Positions 24,597-32,768 of a DNA stretch of 38,217 nucleotides are shown piece after piece; the first letter of the stretch is position 1, and every line of letters starts with the position of its first letter. The stretch spans positions 1-38,217 of the forward strand of contig CALVIV010000010.1 in NCBI GenBank assembly GCA_944331935.1, in the 5' to 3' direction. The notes under the pieces were generated by a model. It made no database searches. It saw only the letters and a list, made by a program, of their open reading frames with translations, and was not told the origin of the DNA. The position numbers were made by a program, and so were the translations under genes. The stretch is from an uncultured Bacilli bacterium. Its GTDB lineage: Bacteria > Bacillota_I > Bacilli_A > RF39 > UBA660.

Positions 24597-25307
24597 ATGG
24601 ATCAAGAAAAAATTGGAAAGTTTATTGCTAAATGTCGGAAACAAAGAAAAATGACACAAGCTGAACTTGGAGAAAAGTTAGGTGTAACTGAAAAATCTAT
24701 TAGTAACTGGGAAAATGGGAGAAATATGCCTGACTTATCATTGTTTAAGCCTTTGTGTAATGAGCTTAATATTACAATTAATGAATTATTAAGCGGAGAA
24801 AAAATAGGTATGGATAAATATCAAGAAAAATTTGAAGAGAATATTGTTAATACTATTGATTATTCTACAAAAAGAATAAATAAATATAGTAAATTTATTT
24901 CTTTAAGTTTAATTATTTTTGGACTTTTTATTTCATTATCAGCAATTATGATTTTTCCTAGCGAAAGTAGTTGGGGCTCTATTTATTCTTTATTTGGAAT
25001 AATCGTATTTATGATAGGAATTGCTAGAGTAATAAATGTAGTTAAATGGTATATAAAATTATTGTTAATTATTATGATATTTGTAGGTGCAATGATAATT
25101 TTATTATTTACTGATTATCTTAATGTTAAAATGAATGATGAAGCTCCAATGTTTAGATTAAAAACAACAACTACTGGTAATGTTATATATTATGATACTT
25201 TATTTTATGATGTATATAGATGTAATTTTGATGAAGATAATGAGTATTGGGTTATTGAAAAAAATAGTAATCCTACTATTGAGGAATTAATAAATTATTG
25301 TAAATAA
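24597..25307 (+). CDS. XRE-family regulator with membrane and extracytoplasmic domains
   Basis: A 236-residue protein starting after AAAGGAG. Residues 5-60 are a Cro/CI helix-turn-helix (KCRKQRKMTQAELGEKLGVT, then KSISNWENGRNMPDL). Three hydrophobic helices follow (about 101-120, 127-147, 152-172), then a 65-residue tail outside the membrane with TTTTGNVIYYDTLFYDVYRC. This plan, HTH plus membrane sensor, is widespread in gut Firmicutes; the tail may sense an envelope signal. It is transcribed alone before rarA. A second HTH-membrane protein with one helix is at 27063. Confidence 0.88.
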   Translation: MDQEKIGKFIAKCRKQRKMTQAELGEKLGVTEKSISNWENGRNMPDLSLFKPLCNELNITINELLSGEKIGMDKYQEKFEENIVNTIDYSTKRINKYSKFISLSLIIFGLFISLSAIMIFPSESSWGSIYSLFGIIVFMIGIARVINVVKWYIKLLLIIMIFVGAMIILLFTDYLNVKMNDEAPMFRLKTTTTGNVIYYDTLFYDVYRCNFDEDNEYWVIEKNSNPTIEELINYCK

Positions 25308-25373
25308 TACGAATTAAGTTTTATTGTAAAATAAATCACACTAAAGTATAATAATTCTAGAAGAGGTGATTAG

Positions 25374-26696
25374 ATGGAACAGACTAGTATTTTTGAAAAT
25401 CCTTTAAATGAACCTTTAGCTTCTAGAATGAGACCTGTTAATTTAGATGAATTTGTAGGTCAAGAACATCTAATAGGTAAAGATAAATTACTTAGAAAAA
25501 TAATTGAAAGTGATAATGTTTCTTCAATGATTTTCTGGGGCCCACCAGGTGTTGGTAAAACTACTCTTGCTAAAATAATCGCTAATGAGACTAAGTCAGA
25601 ATTTATTACTTTTTCTGCTGTTACATCGGGAATTAAAGAGATAAAAAAAGTAATGGAAGAATCAGAAGCTAATAAAAGATTAGGAGTTAAGACTATTGTT
25701 TTTGTTGATGAAATACACCGGTTTAATAAAGCTCAACAAGATGCTTTCTTACCATTTGTTGAAAAGGGCTCTATTGTTTTAATTGGAGCGACTACAGAAA
25801 ATCCTTCTTTTGAAATTAATAACGCTTTACTTTCAAGATGTAGAGTGTTTGTGTTAAAAGAATTAACTAGTGATGATATTTTAGTTATTTTAAAAAGAGC
25901 GATTACTGATGATAGAGGCTTTGGTAAAGAAAAAGTTATTATAGAAGATAATCTTTTAAACATCATTGCTAGTTATGCTAATGGTGATGCTAGGAGTGCT
26001 CTTAGTGCTTTAGATATGATTGTAACTAATTCTAATGTTTTAGATGATGGCTCTATTAAAGTTACTAAAGAGATAATCGAAGAATGTTTAACTAAAAAGA
26101 CTTTGTTATATGATAAGAATGGGGAAGAACATTATAATATTATTTCTGCTTTACATAAATCAATGCGAAATAGTGATCCTGATGCTGCTATTTACTGGCT
26201 TGCAAGAATGATAGAAGCAGGAGAAGATCCGTTATATATTGCAAGAAGAATCACAAGATTTGCCTCAGAAGATATAGGACTTGCTGATACTAATGCTTTA
26301 AATGTAGCGATTAATGTTTATCATGCTTGTCACTTTATTGGTTATCCCGAATGTAATGTCCATTTAACAGAAGCGGTTATCTATATGTCTTTAGCACCTA
26401 AATCTAATGCTTGTTACACTGCTTATATGAAAGCAAGCGTTGATGCTAAAAAGATGTTAGCAGAACCGGTTCCTTTAAATATTAGAAATGCTCCTACTAA
26501 ACTAATGAAAGATTTACATTATGGTGAAGGTTATCAGTATGCTCATGATAGTAAAGATAAACTAACTACTATGGAGTGTCTTCCTCTTTCTTTAAAAGGA
26601 AAAGTCTATTATGAACCTACTACGGAAGGTAAAGAGGTTAGATTTAAAGAACGATTAGAACAGATAAAAGAATGGAAGAAGAAACACAGTTCATAA
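25374..26696 (+). CDS. rarA: Replication-associated recombination protein A
   Basis: A 440-residue AAA+ ATPase of the RarA/MgsA/WRNIP1 family, which acts at stalled replication forks. Start MEQTSIFENPLNEPLASRMR with LDEFVGQEHLIG is diagnostic. Walker A GPPGVGKT is at 56-63, Walker B DEIH at 112-115, sensor 1 GATTENPSFE near 140, and the arginine finger in LLSRCRVF near 155. The C-terminal tetramerisation part includes DPDAAIYWLARMIEAGEDPL and the closing YYEPTTEGKEVRFKERL. The length is usual. It begins after GAAGAGGTGAT. The small gene at 26721 follows by 24 bases and is probably co-transcribed. Confidence 0.96.
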   Translation: MEQTSIFENPLNEPLASRMRPVNLDEFVGQEHLIGKDKLLRKIIESDNVSSMIFWGPPGVGKTTLAKIIANETKSEFITFSAVTSGIKEIKKVMEESEANKRLGVKTIVFVDEIHRFNKAQQDAFLPFVEKGSIVLIGATTENPSFEINNALLSRCRVFVLKELTSDDILVILKRAITDDRGFGKEKVIIEDNLLNIIASYANGDARSALSALDMIVTNSNVLDDGSIKVTKEIIEECLTKKTLLYDKNGEEHYNIISALHKSMRNSDPDAAIYWLARMIEAGEDPLYIARRITRFASEDIGLADTNALNVAINVYHACHFIGYPECNVHLTEAVIYMSLAPKSNACYTAYMKASVDAKKMLAEPVPLNIRNAPTKLMKDLHYGEGYQYAHDSKDKLTTMECLPLSLKGKVYYEPTTEGKEVRFKERLEQIKEWKKKHSS

Positions 26697-26720
26697 CATT
26701 GTTAATAAAAGGAGAATAAT

Positions 26721-26969
26721 ATGCGAGATATTGAGAATATTATAAAAGATACTAATGAGGATAATCAAAATAAAGTAAATTGGACTAAGGCTTGGAGTAG
26801 TAAATACCCTGTGTTAGCAACTTATCAAAAAGAAGTAGATGTAGAAAAGTATGCTAAAGAGATTAGAAAAATATTAAGTGATTTACAAAAGACTTATAAT
26901 TATAGTAAACTTGATGCCATGTTAGTTTTAAAAGATATTTTATATCATGAGTGGAAAGATAAAAGTTAA
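26721..26969 (+). CDS. Small hypothetical protein downstream of rarA
   Basis: An 82-residue charged, helical protein (MRDIENIIKDTNEDNQNKVN; DVEKYAKEIRKILSDLQKTY; AMLVLKDILYHEW). It is preceded by AAAGGAG. No membrane segment or cysteine. It is likely a helical bundle; its position 24 bases after rarA suggests the same transcript, but a link to fork repair is not shown. No family was recognised. Confidence 0.7.
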   Translation: MRDIENIIKDTNEDNQNKVNWTKAWSSKYPVLATYQKEVDVEKYAKEIRKILSDLQKTYNYSKLDAMLVLKDILYHEWKDKS

Positions 26970-27062
26970 TTACAATGTTAAGAAAAATGGCGGAAGTTCC
27001 ATTAGATATTGGTAGATTAGAATAATTTAATTTTATATACTTTTTACTGAGGTGAGAAAAAT

Positions 27063-27626
27063 ATGGAAATAGGAAATAAAATATCAGAATTAAGAAAGAA
27101 AAATAATCTTTCTCAAGAAGCATTAGCAGAAAAAATAGGAGTTACTAGACAGACAATATCTAAATGGGAATTAGGTGAGACATCTCCTGATATTAAACAG
27201 GCTAAAGAATTATCGAAAGTATTTAATGTTAGTTTAGATGAATTAACTGATAATGATATTAAAAATGTTTTAGAAGCTAAAGTCAGTAACACAGAAAAGT
27301 TAGCAGGTATAATAATAAAAATACTAAAAGTACTTGGAGTTTTAGGAATAATTTATGTAATATTATTTGTCATTGCTTTAGTTTTATTTACTGCTTTTCC
27401 AAATGAACAAAAGACGACTACAGAGATGGTATCAGCTGATTTAAATTGTTCTATTGGCGATAATAATTATTTGATTACAATAGGAGAAGATAATTATTTT
27501 GAATGTAAAGAGTGTAATAAAGATATGAAAATTTATTTAAAAGATATTACAGATTATGCTAATATAGAGCACAGTGTAGAAAATATAGAAAAGTATTTTG
27601 AAGATAATGGAGGAAGCTGTGAGTAA
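27063..27626 (+). CDS. XRE-family regulator with one membrane helix
   Basis: A 187-residue protein. Residues 4-60 are a Cro/CI HTH of the kind MEIGNKISELRKKNNLSQEA with GVTRQTISKWELGETSPDI, the most common Firmicute version. A membrane helix lies near 93-115 (VLGVLGIIYVILFVIALVLF), and about 70 residues outside follow with two cysteines in FECKECNKD and one near the end. The paired CxxC could bind metal or form a disulfide. A ribosome site GAGGTGAG precedes the ATG. It is probably a self-contained membrane-linked regulator; target unknown. Confidence 0.87.
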   Translation: MEIGNKISELRKKNNLSQEALAEKIGVTRQTISKWELGETSPDIKQAKELSKVFNVSLDELTDNDIKNVLEAKVSNTEKLAGIIIKILKVLGVLGIIYVILFVIALVLFTAFPNEQKTTTEMVSADLNCSIGDNNYLITIGEDNYFECKECNKDMKIYLKDITDYANIEHSVENIEKYFEDNGGSCE

Positions 27627-27717
27627 ATATGAAAGTAGTACTAAAAGTGAAATAGAGTAGGTTAAGTCTTTAAATAAAGAAATTATTTATTTGATATTAA
27701 TTAGATGAATTCACAAA

Positions 27718-27795
27718 TTCCAAAAGATGATAAAATATAAAAGTTTTGGAATATTTTTTCCAAAACTTGACTTTGCATATATTTTGATGTATACT
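27718..27795 (+). promoter_or_regulatory. Promoter overlapped by TTCCAAAA half-sites
   Basis: Promoter: TTGACT (27767-27772), 17-base spacer, TATACT (27790-27795). Upstream are TTCCAAAA (27718-27725), TTTTGGAA (27744-27751) and TTCCAAAA (27758-27765). The last two form a perfect inverted repeat with 11-base arms (27741-27751 and 27758-27768), whose right arm runs into the -35 box. It looks like an operator; a weak terminator is the alternative. Confidence 0.6.
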
Positions 27796-27814
27796 CATAG
27801 TAGAGGTGAAAGCT

Positions 27815-29017
27815 ATGATAGAAAGGACACAATATCTTGAAGAATTAAAAAGATGGAAAGATAAAGATTTAATAAAAGTTATTACTGGTATAAGAAGATG
27901 TGGTAAATCTACTTTATTTCAATTATTTATAGATTATTTAAAGAGTACTGGTATTAGTGATGAACAAATAATATCTATAAATTTAGAAGATGCTGATTAT
28001 AATTTTGAAGACTATAAACAACTATATGATTATATAAAAGAGAAAATGGATTCTAAAAAGCAATATTATGTCTTTTTGGATGAAGTTCAAAATGTACCTA
28101 TGTTTCAAAAAGCTGTTGATAGTTTATATATAAAGAAAAATGTAGATGTATATATTACTGGTTCTAATGCTTATTTATTATCAGGGGAACTTGCGACTTT
28201 ATTATCAGGTAGATATATAGAAATTAAAATGTTACCATTATCATTTAAAGAGTATGTATCTGCTTTTGATGATAATAATTATCAACAATTATTTTTAAAT
28301 TATATGAAAAATGGTGGTATGCCAGGTAATATTAGTATTTTAAAATCTAATCCTAATGATTTAGATAAATATTTAGATGGAATTTTTTCTACTATTGTTT
28401 ATAAAGATATTATGGCTAGAAATAATATTAATGATAAAATGCTTTTAGAAAGTATTTTAAAATTTATTTTTGATAGTATTGGTAGTCCTATATCAACTAA
28501 AAAAATAAGTGATACTTTAACTAGTAAAGGGATGAGTACTAGTAATCATACTGTTGAAAAGTATATAACTGCTTTTGTAGAGAGCTTTTTAATATATAAA
28601 GCTGAAAGGTTTGATGTTAAAGGTAAAAACTTACTAGCTAGAGATTATAAATATTATGTAGTAGATCAAGGATTAAGAAGCTATTTACTAGGAAAGAAAG
28701 CAGATAGTGATATGGGACATATTCTTGAAAATATAGTATATCTTGAATTGTTAAGAAGAGGTTATAGAGTATATGTTGGTAAAGTTGATGATTTAGAAGT
28801 TGATTTTGTCGCTGAATCTCGTGATGGTTTAAAATATTTTCAAGTAGCTTTAACAGTTCGGGATGAGAAAGTATTACAAAGAGAACTACGATCATTACAA
28901 AAGACTGGTGATCATTATCCTAAATATTTATTAACTTTGGATATGGATTTAGAGTCAGATTATGATGGAATAACTAAAATAAATGTAGTAGATTGGCTTT
29001 TACAAGATAATAAATAA
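27815..29017 (+). CDS. AAA ATPase with DUF4143 domain (second copy)
   Basis: The ATG at 27815 follows AGAGGTGAAAG and gives 400 residues. It is the typical form of this family: MIERTQYLEELKRWKDKDLI, then Walker A GIRRCGKS near residues 27-34, VFLDEVQNV (Walker B) near 88-96, and ITGSNAYLL (sensor 1). The DUF4143 part has KYYVVDQGLRSYLLG, then LENIVYLELLRRGY and DLEVDFVAE, with FQVALTVRDE in place of the usual Q-V-x-Y end of the PD-(D/E)XK-like fold. Members are abundant in anaerobic gut bacteria and of unknown role. Only distantly similar to the gene at 11071. The promoter has a probable operator, which is unusual for this family. Confidence 0.9.
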   Translation: MIERTQYLEELKRWKDKDLIKVITGIRRCGKSTLFQLFIDYLKSTGISDEQIISINLEDADYNFEDYKQLYDYIKEKMDSKKQYYVFLDEVQNVPMFQKAVDSLYIKKNVDVYITGSNAYLLSGELATLLSGRYIEIKMLPLSFKEYVSAFDDNNYQQLFLNYMKNGGMPGNISILKSNPNDLDKYLDGIFSTIVYKDIMARNNINDKMLLESILKFIFDSIGSPISTKKISDTLTSKGMSTSNHTVEKYITAFVESFLIYKAERFDVKGKNLLARDYKYYVVDQGLRSYLLGKKADSDMGHILENIVYLELLRRGYRVYVGKVDDLEVDFVAESRDGLKYFQVALTVRDEKVLQRELRSLQKTGDHYPKYLLTLDMDLESDYDGITKINVVDWLLQDNK

Positions 29018-29099
29018 TGGTGAAAATAATAACAACATATAGTAGTTTCAAATTTTAAAAAGAAATTATGTATTATACAGATTTGAAGGAGGAATAAAG

Positions 29100-29393
29100 A
29101 TGAGTTTAACAATAAATATATATTATACAGGTAAAAATGGTAGTGCTAGAGCTTTTGCAAAAGAAATGGTAGAAAGTGGTCTTGTAGAAAGAGTAAGAAA
29201 TGAAGAAGGCAATTTAAAATATGAATATTTCTTTCCTATGGATGATGAAGAGACTGTTCTATTAATTGATAGATGGGAAAATGAAGAAGCTTTAGATAGA
29301 CACCATAAAACAGAAATGATGGAAGAAATTGCTAAGTTAAGAGATAAGTATAATCTTCATATGAGAGTTGAACAATTTGTTTTTAAAAAATAG
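29100..29393 (+). CDS. Antibiotic biosynthesis monooxygenase (ABM) domain protein
   Basis: A 97-residue dimeric alpha-beta barrel of the ABM/quinol monooxygenase type. SLTINIYYTGKNGSARAFAKEMVESGLV opens it; LKYEYFFPMDDEETVLLIDRWENEEALDRHH, with W and the closing HH, is the family signature. Members act as cofactor-free monooxygenases or small-molecule binders. The ribosome site GAAGGAGG is well placed. It stands alone before a terminator. Function in the cell is not known. Confidence 0.88.
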   Translation: MSLTINIYYTGKNGSARAFAKEMVESGLVERVRNEEGNLKYEYFFPMDDEETVLLIDRWENEEALDRHHKTEMMEEIAKLRDKYNLHMRVEQFVFKK

Positions 29394-29399
29394 GTTAAT

Positions 29400-29431
29400 A
29401 AAGGTCTAGGTTTTACTTAGAACCTTTTTGT
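29400..29431 (+). terminator. Terminator after the ABM gene
   Basis: AAGGT-CTA pairs with TAG-A-ACCTT (one bulge), then five T. It separates the ABM gene from the GTG-started gene at 29462. Confidence 0.6.
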
Positions 29432-29461
29432 TATATAATAGTTTTATTAGGAGGAGCTATT

Positions 29462-30484
29462 GTGTTAGAAGATGAAGTCTTTAAAAAGAGAAAATTAGAT
29501 AAAAACAAATTAATTACTTATGGCTTTGTTAAAGAAAATAATACTTATAAGTATTCTAAGTTAATTATGGATAATAGTTTTAGAGTCGATATTACTATTG
29601 ATAGTAAGGGTAAAGTTGAAGGTAGAGTTTTTGACCTTGATGGAGATTATGAATATACTAACTTTCGACTTGAAAATATCAAAGGAGACTTTGTTAATAG
29701 AGTAAAAGAGGAATTTCTTAAAGTGTTAGAAGATATCGCTTATAATTGTTTTACTAAAGAATATTTTATTTATCAACAGTCTAATGAAGTTAGTAATTTA
29801 ATTAAAAAAAAATATAATGTTTTACCTGAATTCTTGTGGGAAGATAGTCCTAATTTTGGTGTTTTTAGAAATGAAAATAGTAATAAATGGTTCGGCCTTA
29901 TTATGAATATTGATAAAAGTAAGCTTAATTCTAAAGAAAATGGAGAAGTAGAAGTTATAAATGTAAAGTTAGATGATTTAGTAGATACTTATTTGAAAAA
30001 AGATGGTATTTATCCTGCATATCATATGAGTAAGAAAAGTTGGGTTAGTGTTATTTTAGATGGTACTTTATCTAATGAAGAGGTTATAAGTCTTATAGAT
30101 ATTAGTTATGAGTTATCTAATCGAAAAAAAGAATGGCTTATTCCTGCTAATCCTAAATATTATGATATTGTTAATTCTTTTAATGAGACTGATACTATTA
30201 TTTGGAAACAGTCTAGTAATATTTTAGTAGGAGATACCATCTATTTATATATAGCAGAACCTTATTCGTGTATTATGTTTAAATGTAGTGTAACCCGAGT
30301 TAATATACCTTATCCATATGCTGATAAGAACGTATCAATGAAAAAAGTTATGAAAATAAAATTACTAAAAAGATATAATGATGATGAATTTACTTTTAAG
30401 AAGTTAAATACTTATGGTGTTAGAGCCATAAGAGGGCCAAGAAGTGTTCCTAGTAAATTAAGTGAAGATTTAAATAAGAGTTAG
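29462..30484 (+). CDS. YjbR/MmcQ-like domain fused to a PUA/EVE-like domain
   Basis: A 340-residue protein starting at GTG (no in-frame ATG nearby), after AGGAGGAG at good spacing. Residues 1-90 repeat the strand pattern of YjbR proteins (KVEGRVFDLDGDYEYTNFRL); residues about 115-215 are a clear MmcQ/YjbR DNA-binding-like domain (PEFLWEDSPNFGVFRN, KWFGLIMNID, AYHMSKKSWVSVIL). Residues 220-340 (EWLIPANPKYYDIVNSF, then WKQSSNILVGDTIYLYIAEP) look like an EVE/PUA domain, which reads modified bases. The combination suggests a nucleic-acid-binding protein. The PUA-like assignment is by pattern only. Confidence 0.75.
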   Translation: MLEDEVFKKRKLDKNKLITYGFVKENNTYKYSKLIMDNSFRVDITIDSKGKVEGRVFDLDGDYEYTNFRLENIKGDFVNRVKEEFLKVLEDIAYNCFTKEYFIYQQSNEVSNLIKKKYNVLPEFLWEDSPNFGVFRNENSNKWFGLIMNIDKSKLNSKENGEVEVINVKLDDLVDTYLKKDGIYPAYHMSKKSWVSVILDGTLSNEEVISLIDISYELSNRKKEWLIPANPKYYDIVNSFNETDTIIWKQSSNILVGDTIYLYIAEPYSCIMFKCSVTRVNIPYPYADKNVSMKKVMKIKLLKRYNDDEFTFKKLNTYGVRAIRGPRSVPSKLSEDLNKS

Positions 30485-30521
30485 TGTGTTATAATAGTTA
30501 TAAATATGAAAGGCAAATATT

Positions 30522-30905
30522 ATGAAGAAAAAGCTAGTGATTTTAATTATATTTATTGTAATTGTTATTATAATATTAAGTGTTTATATATTTAATAATA
30601 CTAAAGAAAAAGAAAGATATAATGAGATAAAAGAAGCATTTGAAAAAGCTGTAATATGGGAATTGGATGCTACTGGTAACAGTAAAAAGCACTGCGAAGA
30701 GAATATTACTAAAGAAATTACTATAACAGCTGATAACTTAATTTCTAATGGATACTTAAAAAAAGAAGATATGTTAGATATAGATGGAAAATCTTATTGT
30801 GATGGGTATGCTAAAACATTTGCAGCGGATGATTGTGGTATAGATTATAAAATATATATAAAATGTAATGATTATAAAACAAACGGATATAAAGATTATA
30901 AGTGA
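30522..30905 (+). CDS. Single-pass membrane protein with cysteine-rich outer domain
   Basis: A 127-residue protein. The start, MKKKLVILIIFIVIVIIIL, is a signal-anchor helix (about 4-25) without a lipobox cysteine, so it stays membrane-bound with the rest outside. The outer part is charged and holds four cysteines (HCEEN, SYCDGY, DDCGID, IKCNDY), enough for two disulfides, and a coiled-coil-like linker after the helix. No domain was recognised. It starts after AAAGGC with poor spacing; the ATG at 30522 is the only choice. It is a lone gene between the YjbR fusion and the Fic gene. Confidence 0.7.
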   Translation: MKKKLVILIIFIVIVIIILSVYIFNNTKEKERYNEIKEAFEKAVIWELDATGNSKKHCEENITKEITITADNLISNGYLKKEDMLDIDGKSYCDGYAKTFAADDCGIDYKIYIKCNDYKTNGYKDYK

Positions 30906-31048
30906 AATGATATAATATAAGGAAAACTATAGAAACTATTAGAAGGATAAATTTTAAAAGATTAATTTAATTACTAGAATTAAAGACTTTTCTTTATAAA
31001 TTTGATAAAATATAACTATAAATAGTGAAGTGTTTAGGAGGTTTATTT

Positions 31049-31786
31049 ATGCAGGTAAGTGATGTTAAAAAAGCTTTAATAGAACAGAGAAAAATAAATT
31101 TGAAAGGTAATTTATATCATAAAACACAAATTGATTTTGCATATAATACTAATCATATGGAGGGCTCTACTATAACTCCTGATGAGACTGCAAGTATTTT
31201 TGATACTGGAACGATTTTAGCGAGTAATGATAAAGTAATTGTTTTAAAAGATGCTACAGAAACTAAAAATCATTTTACATTATTTAAATATATGCTAGAT
31301 ACATTAGATAATCCTCTTGATGAAGATATGATTAAGAAATATCATTTTATTTTGAAAGATGGAACTTTAACTGATAGTGAAAAAGAATGGTTTAATGTAG
31401 GTGAATATAAGAAGAAAAAGAATTTTGTTGGTAGTATTACAACAAGCTTACCAAAAGATGTTAGTAAAGATATGAAAGCTTTGTTAGAGTGGTATAATAA
31501 TATAGAAAATAAAAAGTTAGAAGACATAATAGAATTTCATGTTAAGTTTGAACATATTCATCCTTTCCAAGATGGTAATGGTAGAGTCGGTAGAATGATT
31601 ATGTTTAGAGAATGTCTATATAATGATATAATGCCGTTTTATATTGAAGATAGAAATAAAGACTTTTATATAAGAGGTATTAAAGAGTATCAACTTCATA
31701 ATGAAAAAGGTTATTTGATAGATACTTGTTTAAATAGTCAAGATAATTATGAAAGAATGGCTAAATATTTTTTAGAAGATAATTAG
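31049..31786 (+). CDS. Fic family protein (class II, self-inhibited AMP transferase)
   Basis: The ATG at 31049 follows TTTAGGAGG, giving 245 residues; an in-frame ATG 24 bases upstream lacks a ribosome site. The Fic motif HPFQDGNGRVGR (171-182) is complete, with catalytic H171, so the enzyme should transfer AMP from ATP to a hydroxyl of a target protein. The inhibitory helix motif T34-N-H-M-E38-G39, matching (S/T)xxxE(G/N), is N-terminal, which defines class II: E38 blocks the ATP gamma-phosphate until relieved. Because inhibition is in the same chain, no antitoxin is needed. The target is unknown. Confidence 0.94.
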   Translation: MQVSDVKKALIEQRKINLKGNLYHKTQIDFAYNTNHMEGSTITPDETASIFDTGTILASNDKVIVLKDATETKNHFTLFKYMLDTLDNPLDEDMIKKYHFILKDGTLTDSEKEWFNVGEYKKKKNFVGSITTSLPKDVSKDMKALLEWYNNIENKKLEDIIEFHVKFEHIHPFQDGNGRVGRMIMFRECLYNDIMPFYIEDRNKDFYIRGIKEYQLHNEKGYLIDTCLNSQDNYERMAKYFLEDN

Positions 31787-31805
31787 TCTTTATGATGGAG
31801 GAAAT

Positions 31806-32327
31806 ATGATATTAAATAGTCAGGAAAATTATAAAGATAAGAAAAGTATAATTATTTATTTTAGTAGAGCCAATGAAAATTATGCTGTAGGTTATATCGA
31901 TAAAGGTAATACAGAGGTAATTGCAGAATATATTAGAGATTTAACAGGCGCAGAACTTTTTAAAGTAGAACCTAAAGATAAATATGCACGTGACTATAAA
32001 ACTTGTGTAAGAGAAGCAGTTGAAAGAATTAGAAGTCATAATGCTCCTATTGTAAAAGAGCTTCCTGATTTATCAAGTTATGAAGTTATTTATATAGGTT
32101 CACCTGTATATTGTGGTAAGATGCCTGAAGAAATGGTAACTGCTCTAAAAGATAGAGATTTTACAGGTAAGATAATTAGACCATTTGTAACGCATGAAGG
32201 CTCAGGACTTGCTAATATTCCTAAAGAGATTAAAGAAGTTTGTAAAGGTGCGACAGTTTTAGATGGTCTTGAAGTTAAAGGTTCAACTGTAAATAGTGCA
32301 AGAAATAGGGTAGAGGACTGGATTTAA
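31806..32327 (+). CDS. Flavodoxin family protein
   Basis: A 173-residue protein with a flavodoxin fold. KSIIIYFSRANENYAVGYIDKG at 13-34 is the FMN-phosphate loop of the long-insert (YSRxxN) type common in anaerobes; GNTEVIAEYIRDLTGAELFKV follows; YEVIYIGSPVYCGKMPEEM near 90-108 is the second FMN loop, and PFVTHEGSGLANIP near 125-138 the third. Electron carrier or quinone reductase. It lies 20 bases after the Fic gene and shares TAATG with the next gene, so it is co-translated with it. Confidence 0.92.
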   Translation: MILNSQENYKDKKSIIIYFSRANENYAVGYIDKGNTEVIAEYIRDLTGAELFKVEPKDKYARDYKTCVREAVERIRSHNAPIVKELPDLSSYEVIYIGSPVYCGKMPEEMVTALKDRDFTGKIIRPFVTHEGSGLANIPKEIKEVCKGATVLDGLEVKGSTVNSARNRVEDWI

Positions 32328-32683
32328 TGAGATTTAAAATAACAATTGATGGTAAAGTATTTCATGCTAATATGGTAGATAATGACATTACAAAAGAGAT
32401 AGAAAAACATCTTCCTTTCAAAGCAATTTACTATCGCTATACAGAACATGAATACTTTACAAGATTACCATTTAAAACTAGTGATAAAAATTGTAAAAAA
32501 GAAACATTCGCTCGTAAAAATGAGATATGGTACTTTGGAGGTTGGAATACTTTTACTATTCTTTTTGGAGATTGTGATACATCACCTTTTGAAGTAGTAA
32601 AATTAGGTGAACTTGAAGAAGATGTAGTAGATAATCTAAAGAACAATAAAGAAGAAATAGAGATATTAGTAGAGAAAGGGTAG
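32327..32683 (+). CDS. Cyclophilin-like domain protein
   Basis: A 118-residue protein whose start overlaps the flavodoxin stop (TAATG). KITIDGKVFHANMVDN opens a beta-barrel; EIWYFGGWNTFTILFGDC near 65-83 and FEVVKLGELEED near 87-98 are the signature of the cyclophilin-like (DUF3830/Cyclophil_like2) group, which binds small molecules and has lost isomerase residues. These genes commonly sit beside flavodoxins and oxidoreductases. Function unknown; a role with the flavodoxin is inferred from coupling. Confidence 0.8.
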   Translation: MRFKITIDGKVFHANMVDNDITKEIEKHLPFKAIYYRYTEHEYFTRLPFKTSDKNCKKETFARKNEIWYFGGWNTFTILFGDCDTSPFEVVKLGELEEDVVDNLKNNKEEIEILVEKG

Positions 32684-32768
32684 GCTTGCAATAGTTTATT
32701 CTTTTTTTGCAAATTAAATATTTTATAATAGAAAAGCTGTATGTTATAATAAACTTACAGGTGGTTTT

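Noticed and set aside
26975-27025. 16-codon frame MLRKMAEVPLDIGRLE between rarA's neighbour and the XRE gene
   Set aside because: No ribosome site; its wording suggests a gene remnant, but it is too short to support a call.
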